Position numbers and translations under genes: made by a program. A stretch of DNA of 64,000 bases from Poronia punctata (Eukaryota > Ascomycota > Sordariomycetes > Xylariales > Xylariaceae). The first letter of the stretch is position 1. The number at the start of each line of letters is the position of its first letter. Location of the stretch: NCBI GenBank assembly GCA_022579005.1, contig MU401661.1:1-64000 (forward strand), written 5' to 3'. Positions 8,871-21,252 of the stretch are shown in pieces. A model generated the notes under the pieces. It had not been told where the DNA came from. It worked only from the letters and a program-made list of their open reading frames with translations, and searched no databases.

Positions 8871-11800
8871 ATGAGGACTTCGGCACTTGCTTTTTGGGCC
8901 GTTCTTGTGGTCGAGGCTCTTGCATCTCATTATAATATCCAGGTCTCAGTCGGAGAGGACGATGCTACAGAGCTCGAGGAGTGGCTCGCAGCAACCCGGC
9001 GAGCGTCTTCTGATACGCTCAGAAAGTGCCCCGACTTATGTAGCACGACCCAAGACAGGAACTCGAGTGCCGAATGGTTCTTGATTCCTGATATGGCAGG
9101 TTTGGCATCATGCAATGAGACGATGCTTCTCGATATGATTGTCCAGACCACGGCCGAGGGTCAAACTAGGCCCGGAGCCATCAGGGCATGCACAGCCGAC
9201 TATAATTTCAAGGTGAAAGCTGCATTCGTTGCGGATGAGAGCAAGACATCCCTCTGTTCAACGTTTAATCGCCATCTCGTCGAGACCTCGATCCACATGC
9301 ACGAGCCCCAGGTCGACAGTCAGGCTGCAGACTTCTCTGTCAACCATCTCCTGGCGGCTGGTCGTCAAATTACCCGCCATCTCGCATCTCAGAGACCATC
9401 CTGCCATCGCAACACCATGGCGTTCGCCTATTCCCAGTCAGCAGCTATTGGCCTTTTTGCCGGCGTAGAGGTTCATCAGCACGGACTAACGTACGTAAAA
9501 CGTTGCTTCAGTCCAGAACGAACCACTAATCGTTTGCGACAGCTCGGAAGTCCTCGGCAGGTTGCTGGCCTACGCAGAGCAGAAGTCTATCTCCAGAACT
9601 ACTGTCGTCCAGCTCTGTGGCGCTCATGACCGCGGGGCAGACTATAGCATCGGCATCGTTGCCGCCAGTGCTGTGAATCTCCCATTCATCAAAGAGGCTG
9701 TCAAGACATGGGCCAACGGACATTGTGTCACTCAGTCGGACGCGGACGCGGACGCAGACGCAGGAGAGCCTTGGACTTCGGTGACGTTGCGGGTCCCCTC
9801 GCTCGCCGAGACAATGACAAATAATGGCACCGGCCCCGGCCCCAATGCGACGGCAACGTCATCATCCGGCACTACGCCTGCTCACCTCTTCACAAGGTGG
9901 GGCCTTGGCAGAAGGGCCGATTGCAAAACAACCAAAGTCCAATCCGGAGACGGGTGTTGGGCGGTGGCCAACAGGTGCGGCATCAGCCAGACAGACTTGG
10001 AAAAGTACAACCGCAACGGCCTCTGCATCACCCTTATCCCTGACGAGGTAGTCTGTTGCAGCAGCGGCACTCTACCTAGCACTCTGCCACCGGGCAACTC
10101 GGATGGCACGTGTAAGACGAGAACCGTGGCCGGCGGTGATAGCTGCGCCTCGCTGGCCTCCAAGTGCGGCATAAGCGCGGCCGACTTCACAAAGGTCAAC
10201 ACAAAAACCAATCTATGCTCGACTCTAGCAGAGGGCCAGCAGGTCTGCTGTTCAGCCGGGAAGCTGCCGGACCTGAGGCCCAAGCCCGATGCCAACGGCA
10301 ACTGTGCGACATACATGACCGTAAATGACGACTACTGTGCCAAGATCGCAGTAGCCCGTGATCTCAATGTGACGAACCTGGAGACCTTCAACAAGAAGAC
10401 CTGGGGCTGGAACGGGTGCAAGAACCTCTTGCCCGATTTCAAAATGTGTGTGAGCACGGGGAGTCCGCCCATGCCAGCCATCGTTCCGGTAGGTACTTTT
10501 ATGGCCTACCTAAATCCCCGTAGGCACATTATGAAAGTACCGTGGCTAATTTGAATTTCTCAACAGAATGCCGTTTGCGGGCCAACAGTAAGAGAAACCC
10601 CCCCACCCCCCGAATGATGAAATTATTCACGCTAACATGGATATGTCAAGGTGGATGGAACAGCACAGCCATCTGCGGGTACCGACTTGAGCACGCTTAA
10701 CCCGTGTCCGTTGAATGTCTGCTGTAATATTTGGGGCATGTGTGGTACGACGGATGACTTCTGCGTAGCTTCCAAGTCGGAGACTGGTGCACCTGGAACC
10801 TCGGGCGTCAAGAACGGATGTAAGTTGTAACTTTGTGGGTTCCGGGCTGGCGTATGCCATCCAAAGGCGCTGCGGTTAGGAAGTCGATCGAAGCTGACAC
10901 GGAGCGATCAGGTATAAGCAATTGCGGCAGGGACATCATCAAAGGATCTGCGCCGGCGAATAAGCTCAAGGTTGCATACTTTGAAGCTTGGAACCACAAC
11001 CGCAAGTGCCTGACCATGGACGTTGACCAGATCGACACAAGCCTTTACACTCACATTCACTTCGCCTTTGCCGATATCACGCCGAATGACTTCACGGTCG
11101 ATATCAGCAAGGTCAAGGACCAGTTCGAGACCTTCAAGAGCTTGTCGGGCATCAAGAAGATCATCTCGTTCGGTGGCTGGGACTTCAGCACGATGCCCGG
11201 GACGTACAACATCCTACGCACTGCCGTCCAGTCTGCCAACCGCGACAAGTTCAAGAATAATGTCATCTCCTTTGTGAACGAGCACAATCTAGATGGCATC
11301 GACCTCGACTGGGAGTATCCTGGAGTAAGTCGCTCTCTTACTTGGCATACTTGGCATACTTGGCATGACTAACGCGTGAACGGGTAGGCCCCTGATATTC
11401 CCGACATCCCCAGTGATGACCCTGCCAACGGGTTGAATTACTACAGATTCCTGTCTAGTCTCAAGTCGTCCGTGGGATCTTCCAAGTCAGTCTCGTTTGC
11501 CGCACCGGCATCCTACTGGTATCTCAGGTCGTTTCCTGTCAAGAACATGGCCAAGGATATCGATTACATCGTATACTTGACGTACGACTTGCATGGCCAG
11601 TGGGATTATGGCAACAAGTGGACTTCCCCAGGCTGCCCGAATGGCAACTGTCTGAGGTCGCATGTCAATGAGACAGAGACCAAAGATGCCCTTTCGATGA
11701 TCACAAAGGCCGGAGCACCCTCGAACAAGGTCGTCGTGGGCGTGGCCAGCTACGGACGGTCATTCAAAATGGCCCAGGCTGGTTGCGACTCGGAGAACTG

Positions 11801-13386
11801 CTTGTTCACGGGGTCACCCCGGCAGTCAGATGCCGCAAAAGGACGTTGCACGGATACATCAGGCTACATTTCCAATGCTGAGATTGACGAAATCATCCAG
11901 AGCGGCAATATCAACAAGCAATGGAAGAAGGAAGGCTCCAACATGATGGTGTACAATGACACCGAGTGGGTAGCTTACATGGACGACGACATGAAGAAGC
12001 TACGGTCCGAGTTCTACGACTCGTATAATTTTGCGGGCACTTCCGACTGGGCCGTGGACTTGCAGTATTTCGTTGAGTAAGTTTTACAACCTTGCCAGCT
12101 TTAGGCTTTAGCCTTACATACTAATAACATTCAGTGGGAGCGGCGGCGACGACTACGATGATGATTACGAACCCGAAATTGACCAGAACTATTGGTCACC
12201 GTGCCAAGGTTCTTATACAACACTCGACCAGCTTGAGGCACGTAAAGGCTCACTACCTGCCCACTGCATCGAGAAGTACTTGCTAGATGTCCAGGTTGCT
12301 GTCTTCGAAGTAGCCCTGAACAAGTACAGATACCTCATCGACCACGGCTATGATAAGAAGTTCTCCATCTATGAACGATTCGTGATAGATGAGGTTCCTG
12401 ACCAAGTCAACCATTTCATGGCCAGCGACAAGGTAGACAAATACTTCACTTGCAAGGAAACAAAAGACATTCAATGTTGCAACAGTTGCCACTACGCCAC
12501 CTGCGCCGAGAACTGTGTCAATGGTAGCGACTGCAAGAACGGCAGGGGTACGATTGATATCCAGTGCCCCCGGCAGGAGTTTATGCGTGAAACTATATCC
12601 GGCGACCCAAGCCCGCTCGCCAATGCCACGTTTATACTTAAGGACCCGGCGGGTTTCTGGAAGGACATCGGAGACGAATACGGGATCGAGCAGTCGTGGA
12701 TCACGTTCGGCAGAAGGAAGACGAGGATCAATAACGGGTGCCAATACGCCGGCGAGAAAGTAAACGAATGCATTGATAAAAACGATGACTTTTTCTATGA
12801 CTACCCCCTCGCCGACAAGGTCACTATTTATAACCCTAAGGAGGTCATCGGCAACTCTTTCCCCAAAACGCTAGATATGCTTGACCGATTCCAGACGGTG
12901 CGGCAGTATGGGGATTGGGACGACCTCATGGAGCTGTCTGACTTGGTGGATGCCACCTCGCTGCCGGGCTTCTCCACGGAGGAGGCCGTCTCAGGCATGG
13001 ACAAGATTGTCGAACAGGCCAACAAGATTGAGAAACTGCAGCGCGAGCAGTTCATTCTTAGCTTCCTAACAGGCCTGCTCTTCTTCATCCCATTTCTTGG
13101 CGAGGCCATCATCGCCCCTGAGCTGGCGGGTATCGCTGCCCTACTCCGACTGATTGGTACCATTGGTGAGGCAGCTATGACTGTCTATGACGCGGTTACG
13201 CATCCCGAAAACGCCCTGATGGCCGTTTTTAGCTTCCTGATAGATGCTGGGGTTGGCCGTGCGGGATTTAGCAGTGCTGCCAAGTCTCGGCGCGGCATTC
13301 CCTCGAAGGATTATGACAGCCTCGGAGATGTAAAGTTGAAACTGGATAGAGTTGAGTCTATCCGTGGCGGTATTTGTCCTAGATGA
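8871..13386 (+). CDS. Killer-toxin-type chitinase: 3 LysM, hevein-type domain, GH18 (subgroup C)
   Basis: An endochitinase of the fungal subgroup C/killer-toxin alpha-beta type, secreted and acting on chitin. Seven exons (8871-9490, 9543-10488, 10567-10587, 10651-10819, 10912-11324, 11388-12076, 12135-13386) keep one frame and give 1369 residues. Order: signal peptide; an N-terminal region typical of this family; LysM modules near 334, 397 and 461, each with CC or C at the end; a hevein-type chitin-binding domain at 523-585 (CPLNVCCNIWGMCG); GH18 barrel at about 605-950 with FGGWDFS and the DGIDLDWEYPG active site, whose catalytic Glu is residue 720. A long C-terminal region (953-1369) follows, with a Cys cluster near 1066 and hydrophobic segments at about 1261-1330. 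All catalytic residues are present, so it looks active. AATAAA lies 5 bases after the stop. Probably mycoparasitic, antagonistic or wall-remodelling. Confidence 0.93.
11336..11366 (+). repeat. Intronic TACTTGGCA tandem repeat
   Basis: A 9-bp unit (ACTTGGCAT) occurs three times inside the 63-bp fifth intron of the chitinase, directly before the GACTAAC branch site. It is short and of no obvious function, but helps confirm that the stretch is non-coding. Confidence 0.7.
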
Positions 13387-13391
13387 GACTG

Positions 13392-13397
13392 AATAAA
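13392..13397 (+). terminator. Polyadenylation signal of chitinase gene
   Basis: A canonical AATAAA starts 6 bases after the stop codon of the chitinase. It is unusually close, though tight 3' signals are not rare in compact fungal genes. Confidence 0.5.
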
Positions 13398-13482
13398 ACC
13401 AGTCCTACTGATTGTTTCTGTTATATCCTAAAGGCACAACAAAACAACTATTTTCTTTCAAATTGCTTCTCTTTACCTACTA

Positions 13483-14215
13483 TTAAACTATCTCGGCCTC
13501 GGCCTCATCTGCCAACTTCTGCACCGCCATGGCGGCGCTGAGCAATTTCAGCATGTTGATTTCTCTCCAGAACGTCGTCAGGAACCAGTTGCGCAGTTCG
13601 ACCGCCGCCATATTGTCGATTCCATGCCATAGTGGTCGATCGGGGTCCGCACGTCCCCCTAGTCGACAGGAATATAGAGCAAACGCTTTGCACCAGGTTC
13701 TGGAAGCTCGGGTCGTTGTACCATAGCATTTCCCCCAGTGGATACTCTTAGTCTATGTTCTTCAGACCAGCCGGCTCGATGCCGACGAGTAGGTGTGCGG
13801 GAGTCTGCAAGTCGTATCTGAACGTCGGGTCCCCGCCACCGCCACCTTGACTTTGTCCGACAGCAGGTAAGACGCCCTTCTCGCAGTATAGCAAGAACTC
13901 GCCCTTGTCGTTGCCGTAAAAGGCGTTCCGGATCATGGCTTGCTGGTACTCGGGCAATGTAGGAGACGATATTACCCATGCCTAGCACCTGACTGAGGGC
14001 GATACTGACACATGGCAAACCCTGCGGTCGTCGGTAGTGCAAAAGCGTCCAGGAAGGCGTTGGAGGCTAGATAGTTGCTTTGCGTGGCCATCCAAAAATT
14101 ATATCCACGGGGACCATAGCTCGAAGAAATCAAGGGGGTAATTGAGCGTGACCTTGTGTGGATTAAGCGTGGTTGGCACTGCCAACCACGCGGGAGTAAT
14201 GGTCGCGTTGAACCG
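13483..14215 (-). pseudogene. Decayed 3' end of a reducing polyketide synthase (KR-ACP)
   Basis: Read leftward, three frames together spell the end of a highly reducing PKS. The pieces are PLDFFELWSP and SNYLASNAFLDAFA (ketoreductase catalytic region), RPQGLPCVSIAL, then PEYQQAMIRNAFYGNDKGEF and LQTPAHLLVGIEPA (post-KR), then the ACP tail GIDNMAAVELRNWF and a natural-looking stop at 13483. In-frame stops and at least three frameshifts separate the pieces. The phosphopantetheine serine expected after GID is Asn, a G-to-A change. No ketosynthase or other upstream domain remains, because the sequence stops before the copia element. It converges on the chitinase with a 96-bp gap. A dead remnant; the original product is unknown. 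Confidence 0.8.
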
Positions 14216-14619
14216 GCTCAGCAGCAATTGAGGCTAGATCTAACATACTATACTGCCAATATTTTTCCGACCCATGCACTTAATAAGCGAAGTTTGGACT
14301 GTGGATCACTATAACACCTAAACACCTACGGACCCTACGTCACAGCAAAATCGCTCACAACGAGAAGCCCCGCAGTGCGGCAGCCTGGCAGGGGTAGAGC
14401 ATTGTAAGACCAGAGAAGTAACAGAAGCCGAAAAAACAAACAGCAAGCACTCAAAGTATAACATTGTAATTCTTATGTAGATTTACAGCAATCGCAGTTC
14501 GGTGTGATAAAGCGTCTGGCTAGTATATTAGGTAGCTTCTAGCATTCTTTGGTACTCCTGTACGCGCATAGGGTCTTAATTGCTTTGTATGTTTACAGTA
14601 ATTTACATAGCGTTAATTG
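14216..14619. other. Short flank between PKS relic and copia element
   Basis: Normal to moderately AT-rich DNA with no open frame. It ends at the CTTAT target duplication (14620-14624). The missing upstream part of the PKS is not recognisable here. Confidence 0.5.
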
Positions 14620-14624
14620 CTTAT

Positions 14625-14847
14625 TGTTAAAACCAACAGGTTATAAGATAACAGGAATTAATGTAATGCCTATATAGTAGAAGTTATACGGCTGTAGTAA
14701 GGACTACTATAGAAAAAAAGGTCCTTTTATAAGGGGTCTTTTTTTACTTATTTAATATAGGAAAATTTTATAGTAAAAAGAAGATTTTCTTTTATATGCA
14801 TATATTAATTAATATATATAATTTAGCTAATTTGCTTAGTTTAAATA
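14625..14847 (+). repeat. 5' LTR of copia element
   Basis: It starts TGTTAAAACC and ends TTTAAATA. Its outer (left) half keeps C and G bases, whereas its inner half is converted to T and A. Aligned with the 3' LTR it has the same length, 223 bp. Confidence 0.88.
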
Positions 14848-17800
14848 ATTAAAAGTTTTATTATATTTATTATTACTATTAAAGTATAATAATTATAGCT
14901 ATTTAGCAAAAATAGCATTAGCTAATAAAGTTAAACTATTTTATTTAAAAAAAATTTATTATTAAAATAAAAAATTTAAAATAAAAGCTTTAGCTTTATA
15001 GCTATAATAATATATTAACTTAAAAAATAAAAAGCTATAGCTTAAATAACTTAAACTTATTAATATTATTAAACTTAATAAAAAGCTTATAGCTTTAGCT
15101 TTTAAAAAAAGCAGATTTAAATTTAATATAGCTAAAAATACTTTTACTTTAAATAAAAATAATTTAATTAATATTAAAAATCTTTTAAAAAACTTTTTTA
15201 ACTTTATTAAAAAGTTTAAATTAATATATATATTTTAAAAAAATAAATATAAATAAAGCATTAAAACTTAAAAAAAACTTAATAAAAAAATAGCAAAGCT
15301 AAAAATTTAAATAAGTAATACTATATTTAAAAACTATAAAGCTTTTTATATAAAATATAACTAAAAAGTAAATATATAATATAATAACTTTTAAAAAGTT
15401 AAAAACCTTATAACTAAAGTGTTGCTAGCTATTGTTTAAGCAAACTTTTTTAACTTTATTAAAAAAAGCGTAAAAAAACTAATAAAAAATTTTAAAAAAT
15501 TTATTATAAAGTAAAAATACTATATTTTATAACTTAAACAATATAAACTTAACGCGTTACTTAATATTTTTTTAACAACTTTTTAAAGCTTTTAATAATA
15601 AATATAAATACTAGTATAACTTTTTTAAAATTATATATAAAAAGTAAATATAAAAAAAAAACTTTATTATTTAAAATTAGCTATTAACTTTTAAGTATAA
15701 GTAGTAACTAATTAAAAGCTTAAAAAAATAAAAATAATAAAAAGGTTTTTTATAATATTTAATAAAAAAAAATACTAAGCTTAAAAGTTAAAAAATAAAA
15801 ATACTTTTTTATTTTTAATAAGTACTTTATTTATAAGCAAAAAATAAAAAAGATTTTTTTATATTATAACTTTTAGCTAAAGTAAAAAAGCTGCTTACTA
15901 AAAAACTATTAACTTATTAAAACAAACTAAAAAAGACACTTATAATTTAAAAAAAATATATTTAGTATATAAAAGCTATTATAACTTTTTTAAATACTAG
16001 TATATATTTTTAAAGCTTTAAAAAAAAAGCTTTACTAAAAGCTTAAAGTATAAAAACTTTATTAAGTTTAAAATTAAATATAATTTAAACTTTAAAAAAA
16101 AGATTAAAGCTTTTAAAAAAATAAAAGCTAGTTAAAAAAAAGCAAAATTAACTAATAGCTTATAAAAAAAAAAAAGTATAACTAAAATAAGTTTTTATAT
16201 ATATAAGTTTTAAAATATTAAAAAAGCTTATATAAAAACTATACCTATTTAAAAACTTAACAATACTTAATTTAAGGTTTATACTATATATTTTTAATAA
16301 AATTAAGCATTTTTATAATATTAAAAGTGCTTTTAAAAAAAACTTATTTTAAGCTAAAAACTTAGTTATAATTATATAAGCTTATAAAAAAGTAAATATA
16401 AAAGTATAAAAAACTAAAAAATTATTTATATTAAAGCTTAAAAATATAGCTTATTATAAAACTTTAATAATAAACATTATTTTTTTTATACTTTTACTTA
16501 AAAAAAAATCTAATAAAATATAAAGCTACTAAAAAGCTATTTTAAAAAACTTAATAGCTTAATATTATACTAAGTATAAAATAAGTATAGCTAATATGTT
16601 TTAAAATACTTATTACTAAATATAAATAAAGCTTTTTTTTTATATTTAAAAAAATATATAAATAAAATATACTAAATAGCTTACTTTTAAAGCAAATCTT
16701 TTTAAATAGCATTTTTAGCTTAGCTACTTAGGTTTTAATATATTATAGCACCTAATTAGCTAAGCAAAAAAAGTAAAAATTAAAAGATTTTTAAGCTAAA
16801 GTATTAAATTAATAAATTATTTTAGTTATATATATATAAAGCTTAAAAACTAAATTAATAAAGCTTTTAAAAACTAACTAAATTATTTATTTAAGCAAAT
16901 TATTATAAATTAGCATTTTTATAATAAAAGTTTTAATAGTAAAGTATTAATGCTTTTTATAACTAAATAATATTTTAAGTATATATTTAATTATTATTTA
17001 TAAAGTTTTAATATAAAAATATTAAAAACTTTACTTAAGTACTTTATAAAAAAAGCATAAGCAGTTTATAAAAAATAAGTTATTATTATTAAATTAAATA
17101 AATAACTTTTATAGTTATAAATAGTTATAAACTACTTAGTTAATAAAGTATTTATTATTTTAAAAATTTTAGTACTTAATACTTAAGCTTAAAATAGTGC
17201 TAGCAAACAATTTAGCTAAATTATTAAAAAGTATGCTAAGTATATAAAAACTAGCATAAAGCTTTTAAAAAGCTTATAAGTTAAAATTAATAAAGCTATA
17301 GTTTATTTATTAAACTAAATACTTAAATATATATTTTATTAAAAAACCTTATATAAATAATTTTATACTTACTTTATATTTTAAAATAGCTATATTAAAA
17401 TTAAAAAGTTTAAACTAAACTATTTATAAGTTTATAGTTATAAAGCTTATACTTTTATTGCTAATATAAAAAAAAAAAATTTTAAAACTAAGCTTTAAAG
17501 TTTAAATAAGTTATTTTATTAGCTATAAGTTAACTAATATATATAAAATTTAAAATTTTTTAACTAATTAAGTAATTTAAACTAAAAACGTAAGATTTAA
17601 TAAAAACTAAATATTTAATAAAAAGCTTAATAAACTAAAAAATAAGCTTTAAATATTTAACTATAAATTTTTTATAAATTTTTTAAATAAAACTTTAATT
17701 TTTAAGTTTAAATTATAATACTAAAATATTAACTTTTATAAAAATAAAAATAAACTTAAATATATATTATAATATTTAAACGCTAAAAGCAAAGCAATTA

Positions 17801-20077
17801 ATAAATATAGTATTAAAAATACTAAAAACTTTAAGCTTAATAAAACTAATTACCTTTATATTAACTTAAAATTTTAACTATATTTTATACTTTTATAGTC
17901 TTTTTTTAATATAATAATACTTATAGTAATTAAAAATGCTAATTTTAATAAGCGTTATAATAAGTTTTTTACTTTACTTAAAGCTTGCTAAGCAAAAATA
18001 TTTATAAATAATAAGTATAATAATATATTTTGTTTACTTTATATAAGTATAAGCATTAATAAAAAGTTTTTGCTTTTTTTTGCTAAGCTGCTTAAACTAT
18101 TAAAATTAAGCTAAAGTGCTTATACTAGTAATAATAAACAAATAAAATATTAAAAAGCTACGTTTAATACTAAACGCTTATATATTTTTAAATTAGCATA
18201 TAGTATATAAGTAAACAAGGCTATAAAAACTAAAGCGCTTAAACGTTTACTATACTACTTTAATAATACTTTTAAAATAAAAAAAATTATATAAACTAGC
18301 TAAAACGGTTTTTTTATAAATATAAAATTAAAAAAAATATTTTATTATATTAAAGTAAGCTTTTGCTGCTTTTATAATTATATAAAAAATTTAAAAATTA
18401 TTTTTTAAAAAATAAGTTTTTTAAAGCTAAAAATAACTACTTAGTTAGTTATAAATAAATAAGCTTTTAAAAAAAAGTTTTTGCTTATATAGCTAAAAAC
18501 TATTAAATACTAGATTATATATAAGTATATATTTATAAGTTTAATAAAAAAGGCTTTTATTTAAAATATAAAGTATAAATAGTAGTTTAAAATAACTAAT
18601 AGCTTATAAATAAATATAAAAATATATATGCTTTTACTTTAGCTAAAAAGTTTTTTAAAATACTAGCTGCTATTATAGCTAAGTTTAATTTTAAAATAAA
18701 ATAATATAATATAGTTAACGCTTTTATTAATATATTGCTTTAAAAACTAATTTATATAAAAATACTTTATAATTATAAAAAAAAATATATATTTTATACT
18801 TTTTAAAGGCTTTTTATAAATTATAAAAATTATTATTACTATAATAAAAAAAGCTTATATTAACGCTTTTAAAGCTTAAATTTAAGCTAGTACTTTATAA
18901 ACCTTATATTTTTATTAAAAATAAAATATTATTATTTATATATATTAACAACTTTATGCTTGCTTATTAAAAAGCTTGCAAACTTATAGCCTTTATAGCT
19001 ATTAAAAGCTTAGAAAATAAATATTAACTAATTAGAAGTTATAAATTAAAGTAGTTTTTAAGTATAAAAATTATTTAAAACTGTAAATAAAGTTTAATTT
19101 AGCTATTTTAAGCTATATATATTAAAAAAATATATAAGTTAAATAACTTTTTTAGCAAAATACTATTAACTTTTATAAAGTTTATTAAGCTACTTTTAAA
19201 TAAAAAAACTGCTACTTATTAAAAAGTTTATTATTATTAATATAAAATTAAATTAATTATATATACTATAGTTATTATTAAACTAAATATTGCTTTTATT
19301 GCTTTATAACTTTTATACTTTAATAATAACTTTTTACTTGCTTACTATATTGCTACTAACTAAGTTTTAAACTATTTTTAAGCAAATTAACGTTTTGCTT
19401 TATAGTTTAAAAATAAAAATAAGCTTAAAGTAGCTAACAATTTATTATTTGCAAATAATACTATTAATTAAAAAAGCTTATAAGCATACGCTATGCTTTT
19501 TTTTAGTAGTTTTATTAAATAAAAAACAAATAAATAAAATATTATTACTATTTTTACTACTAAAGTAAAACTTTTTATATTAGCTTAAGCTATAAAAAAA
19601 GTTATATTTATTAGCTAACTTATTAATAAGCTTAGTATTAATTTAAAATAAAAGCATATTACTATTTAATATAATAACTAATAAACTATTAGTTTAATAA
19701 ATAAAAACATTGCTATACTTAAAATAAAATTATAGCATATTAATATATATAACTATTAATTATATTAAAAAGTAATTAATAAAACGCTTTAAATAGTTTA
19801 TATACTAATAAATTTAATAATAGCTAATAGTTTTATAAAGTTTTTAGTATAAAATAAATAAGCAAGCTTTTTAAAGCAAATTAATTTAGTTAACATTAAA
19901 GCTATTTAAAATAGAATTAACTAGCTTATTACTATAAAAGTATAAAAAAACTAAAAAAAAAAATTAAAATAATTTAAACATTTATAACTATTATTATAAA
20001 AGCTATAATACTATAAATTAAAAGTATTATTTATAGCTTTAAAATAAACTAATATATTAGCTTATTTTAAAAAAGTA

Positions 20078-20300
20078 TATTAAAACTAATAAATTATAAG
20101 ATAATAAAAATTAATATAATGCTTATATAATAAAAGTTATATAGCTATAGTAAAGACTACTATAAAAGAAAAAGTCCTTTTATAAGAGGTCTTTTCTTAC
20201 TTATTTAGTATAGGAAAATTTTATAGTAAAGAAAAAATTTCCTTTTATACGCGTACATTAATTAATATATACAATTTAGCTAATCTGCTTAGTTCGGACA
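20078..20300 (+). repeat. 3' LTR of copia element
   Basis: It starts TATTAAAACT and ends TTCGGACA. Here the inner (left) half is converted while the outer right end keeps CGG and CA, the mirror image of the 5' LTR. It is preceded by an A-rich tract (AAAAAAGT) where the polypurine tract belongs. Confidence 0.88.
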
Positions 20301-20355
20301 CTTATTAGCCTCGTTTAACGTTTAAGATACATGTGTTAAAAACATAATAAAAGTC

Positions 20356-20980
20356 TCAAGCGTTCCAATCCTGTTTGCCTCCTTGCCGGCCGCCACTATT
20401 TTCAATGCCTGTCAGTGAAAATCGGATAGGAAGGGCAACAAGTACAATGCTATGATCCAAATCCAGCTTGACTAGGGACCACTCACGTCCCTGACCAAAA
20501 CTTCTTGTCGACCTTGTTATCAGGAGCTAAGTCGGACTTGTTGTGTTTTTTCTTAAAGTCCTGATTATGTCTTTTAACTTCCTGCTTTTGCTTTTTAGTT
20601 AGGCCTGACTTTATACCGGGCACGGATTGATTGTGAATTTTTGGTTGCAGTGTATTCTTGCTTTGTAGTCCTTTAAGCCCTTTGCCTCCAGGCTTCCTGC
20701 TACTATTACCGCCGTTGCTATTTAAGATCGCGCCAGCCGTAGGACTTGACCTTGTCTTGACTGCTTCTTTTAAACGCAAGCCTTTTAACTGCGCGCTAGA
20801 TTCCTTAGGTAACTTCTTACTAAAAGCCCTTTTGTTTATGCTTTTTAAAAATGTGCTTTTAGTTAATATATTTACTGTACCCTTTTTAACATTAGAAAAG
20901 AAAGGCCTAGGGTGCTCTAAGGATTTTTAGGCCTAGCTTATACTAGGCTGCTTTTTTAGTTGTTTTGCCTTTAGATTTTC
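20356..20980 (-). pseudogene. Broken lysine-rich gene between two copia elements
   Basis: The open part runs 20926-20487, and the same frame continues upstream to about 20980 through two stops (TAG and TAA, each one C-to-T change from CAG/CAA). A plausible intron, 20396-20486 (GTGAGT..CTGAC..ATAG), leads to a short last exon coding GGRQGGKQDWNA and a TGA at 20356-20358. The protein is Lys/Asn/Ser-rich (LTKKQKQEVKRHNQDFKKKH, NKVDKKFWSG) without cysteines or a signal peptide. No ATG is left in frame, and the 5' end is cut by the copia copy at 21035. I do not recognise the family; basic composition suggests RNA or DNA binding. It could be host DNA or part of another mobile element. Confidence 0.5.
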
Positions 20981-21034
20981 TTTACCATTGCTATAGCCTG
21001 CAGTGTAAAGGTAAAACAGGGCAATAAAGGTTTT

Positions 21035-21252
21035 TATTAAAACCTAGCAATATAGCTTAAATGTATAATTGTATTATATAATATATAAAAAGAAAATCTT
21101 TTTTTTATTATAAAGGTTTTTTATATTAAAAGGTAAAAGAGAACTTTTTATAAAAAAACTTTTTTAATAGTAGTTTTTACTTTAGCTATATTTGTTTTAT
21201 TATATAAGCATTATATTAATTATAGTTTTTTTATAACTTATTAGTTTTAATA
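21035..21252 (-). repeat. LTR of inverted copia copy
   Basis: This 218-bp LTR in reverse orientation has TATTAAAAC at its left end and GTTTTAATA at its right end. It is closer to the LTR at 1829-2050 than to those at 14.6/20.3 kb in its terminal sequence, which suggests subfamilies. Confidence 0.7.

Larger units (their letters stand above)
14625..20300 (+). mobile_element. Complete Ty1/copia LTR retrotransposon, RIP-inactivated
   Basis: A 5676-bp element bounded by 223-bp direct LTRs and a perfect 5-bp target duplication, CTTAT (14620-14624 and 20301-20305). The interior is almost pure AT. At 18941-18952 a frame reads TAT ATT AAC AAC, within a context resembling LLFIYVDDFMLA once RIP changes are undone; this is the copia reverse transcriptase active site. 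At 19820-19840 the frame reads like (M)ADSFTK, the RNase H end. RT upstream of RNase H with the 3' LTR soon after fits Ty1/copia. There are stops throughout, so it is immobile. It separates the PKS relic from the lysine-rich relic. Confidence 0.88.
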
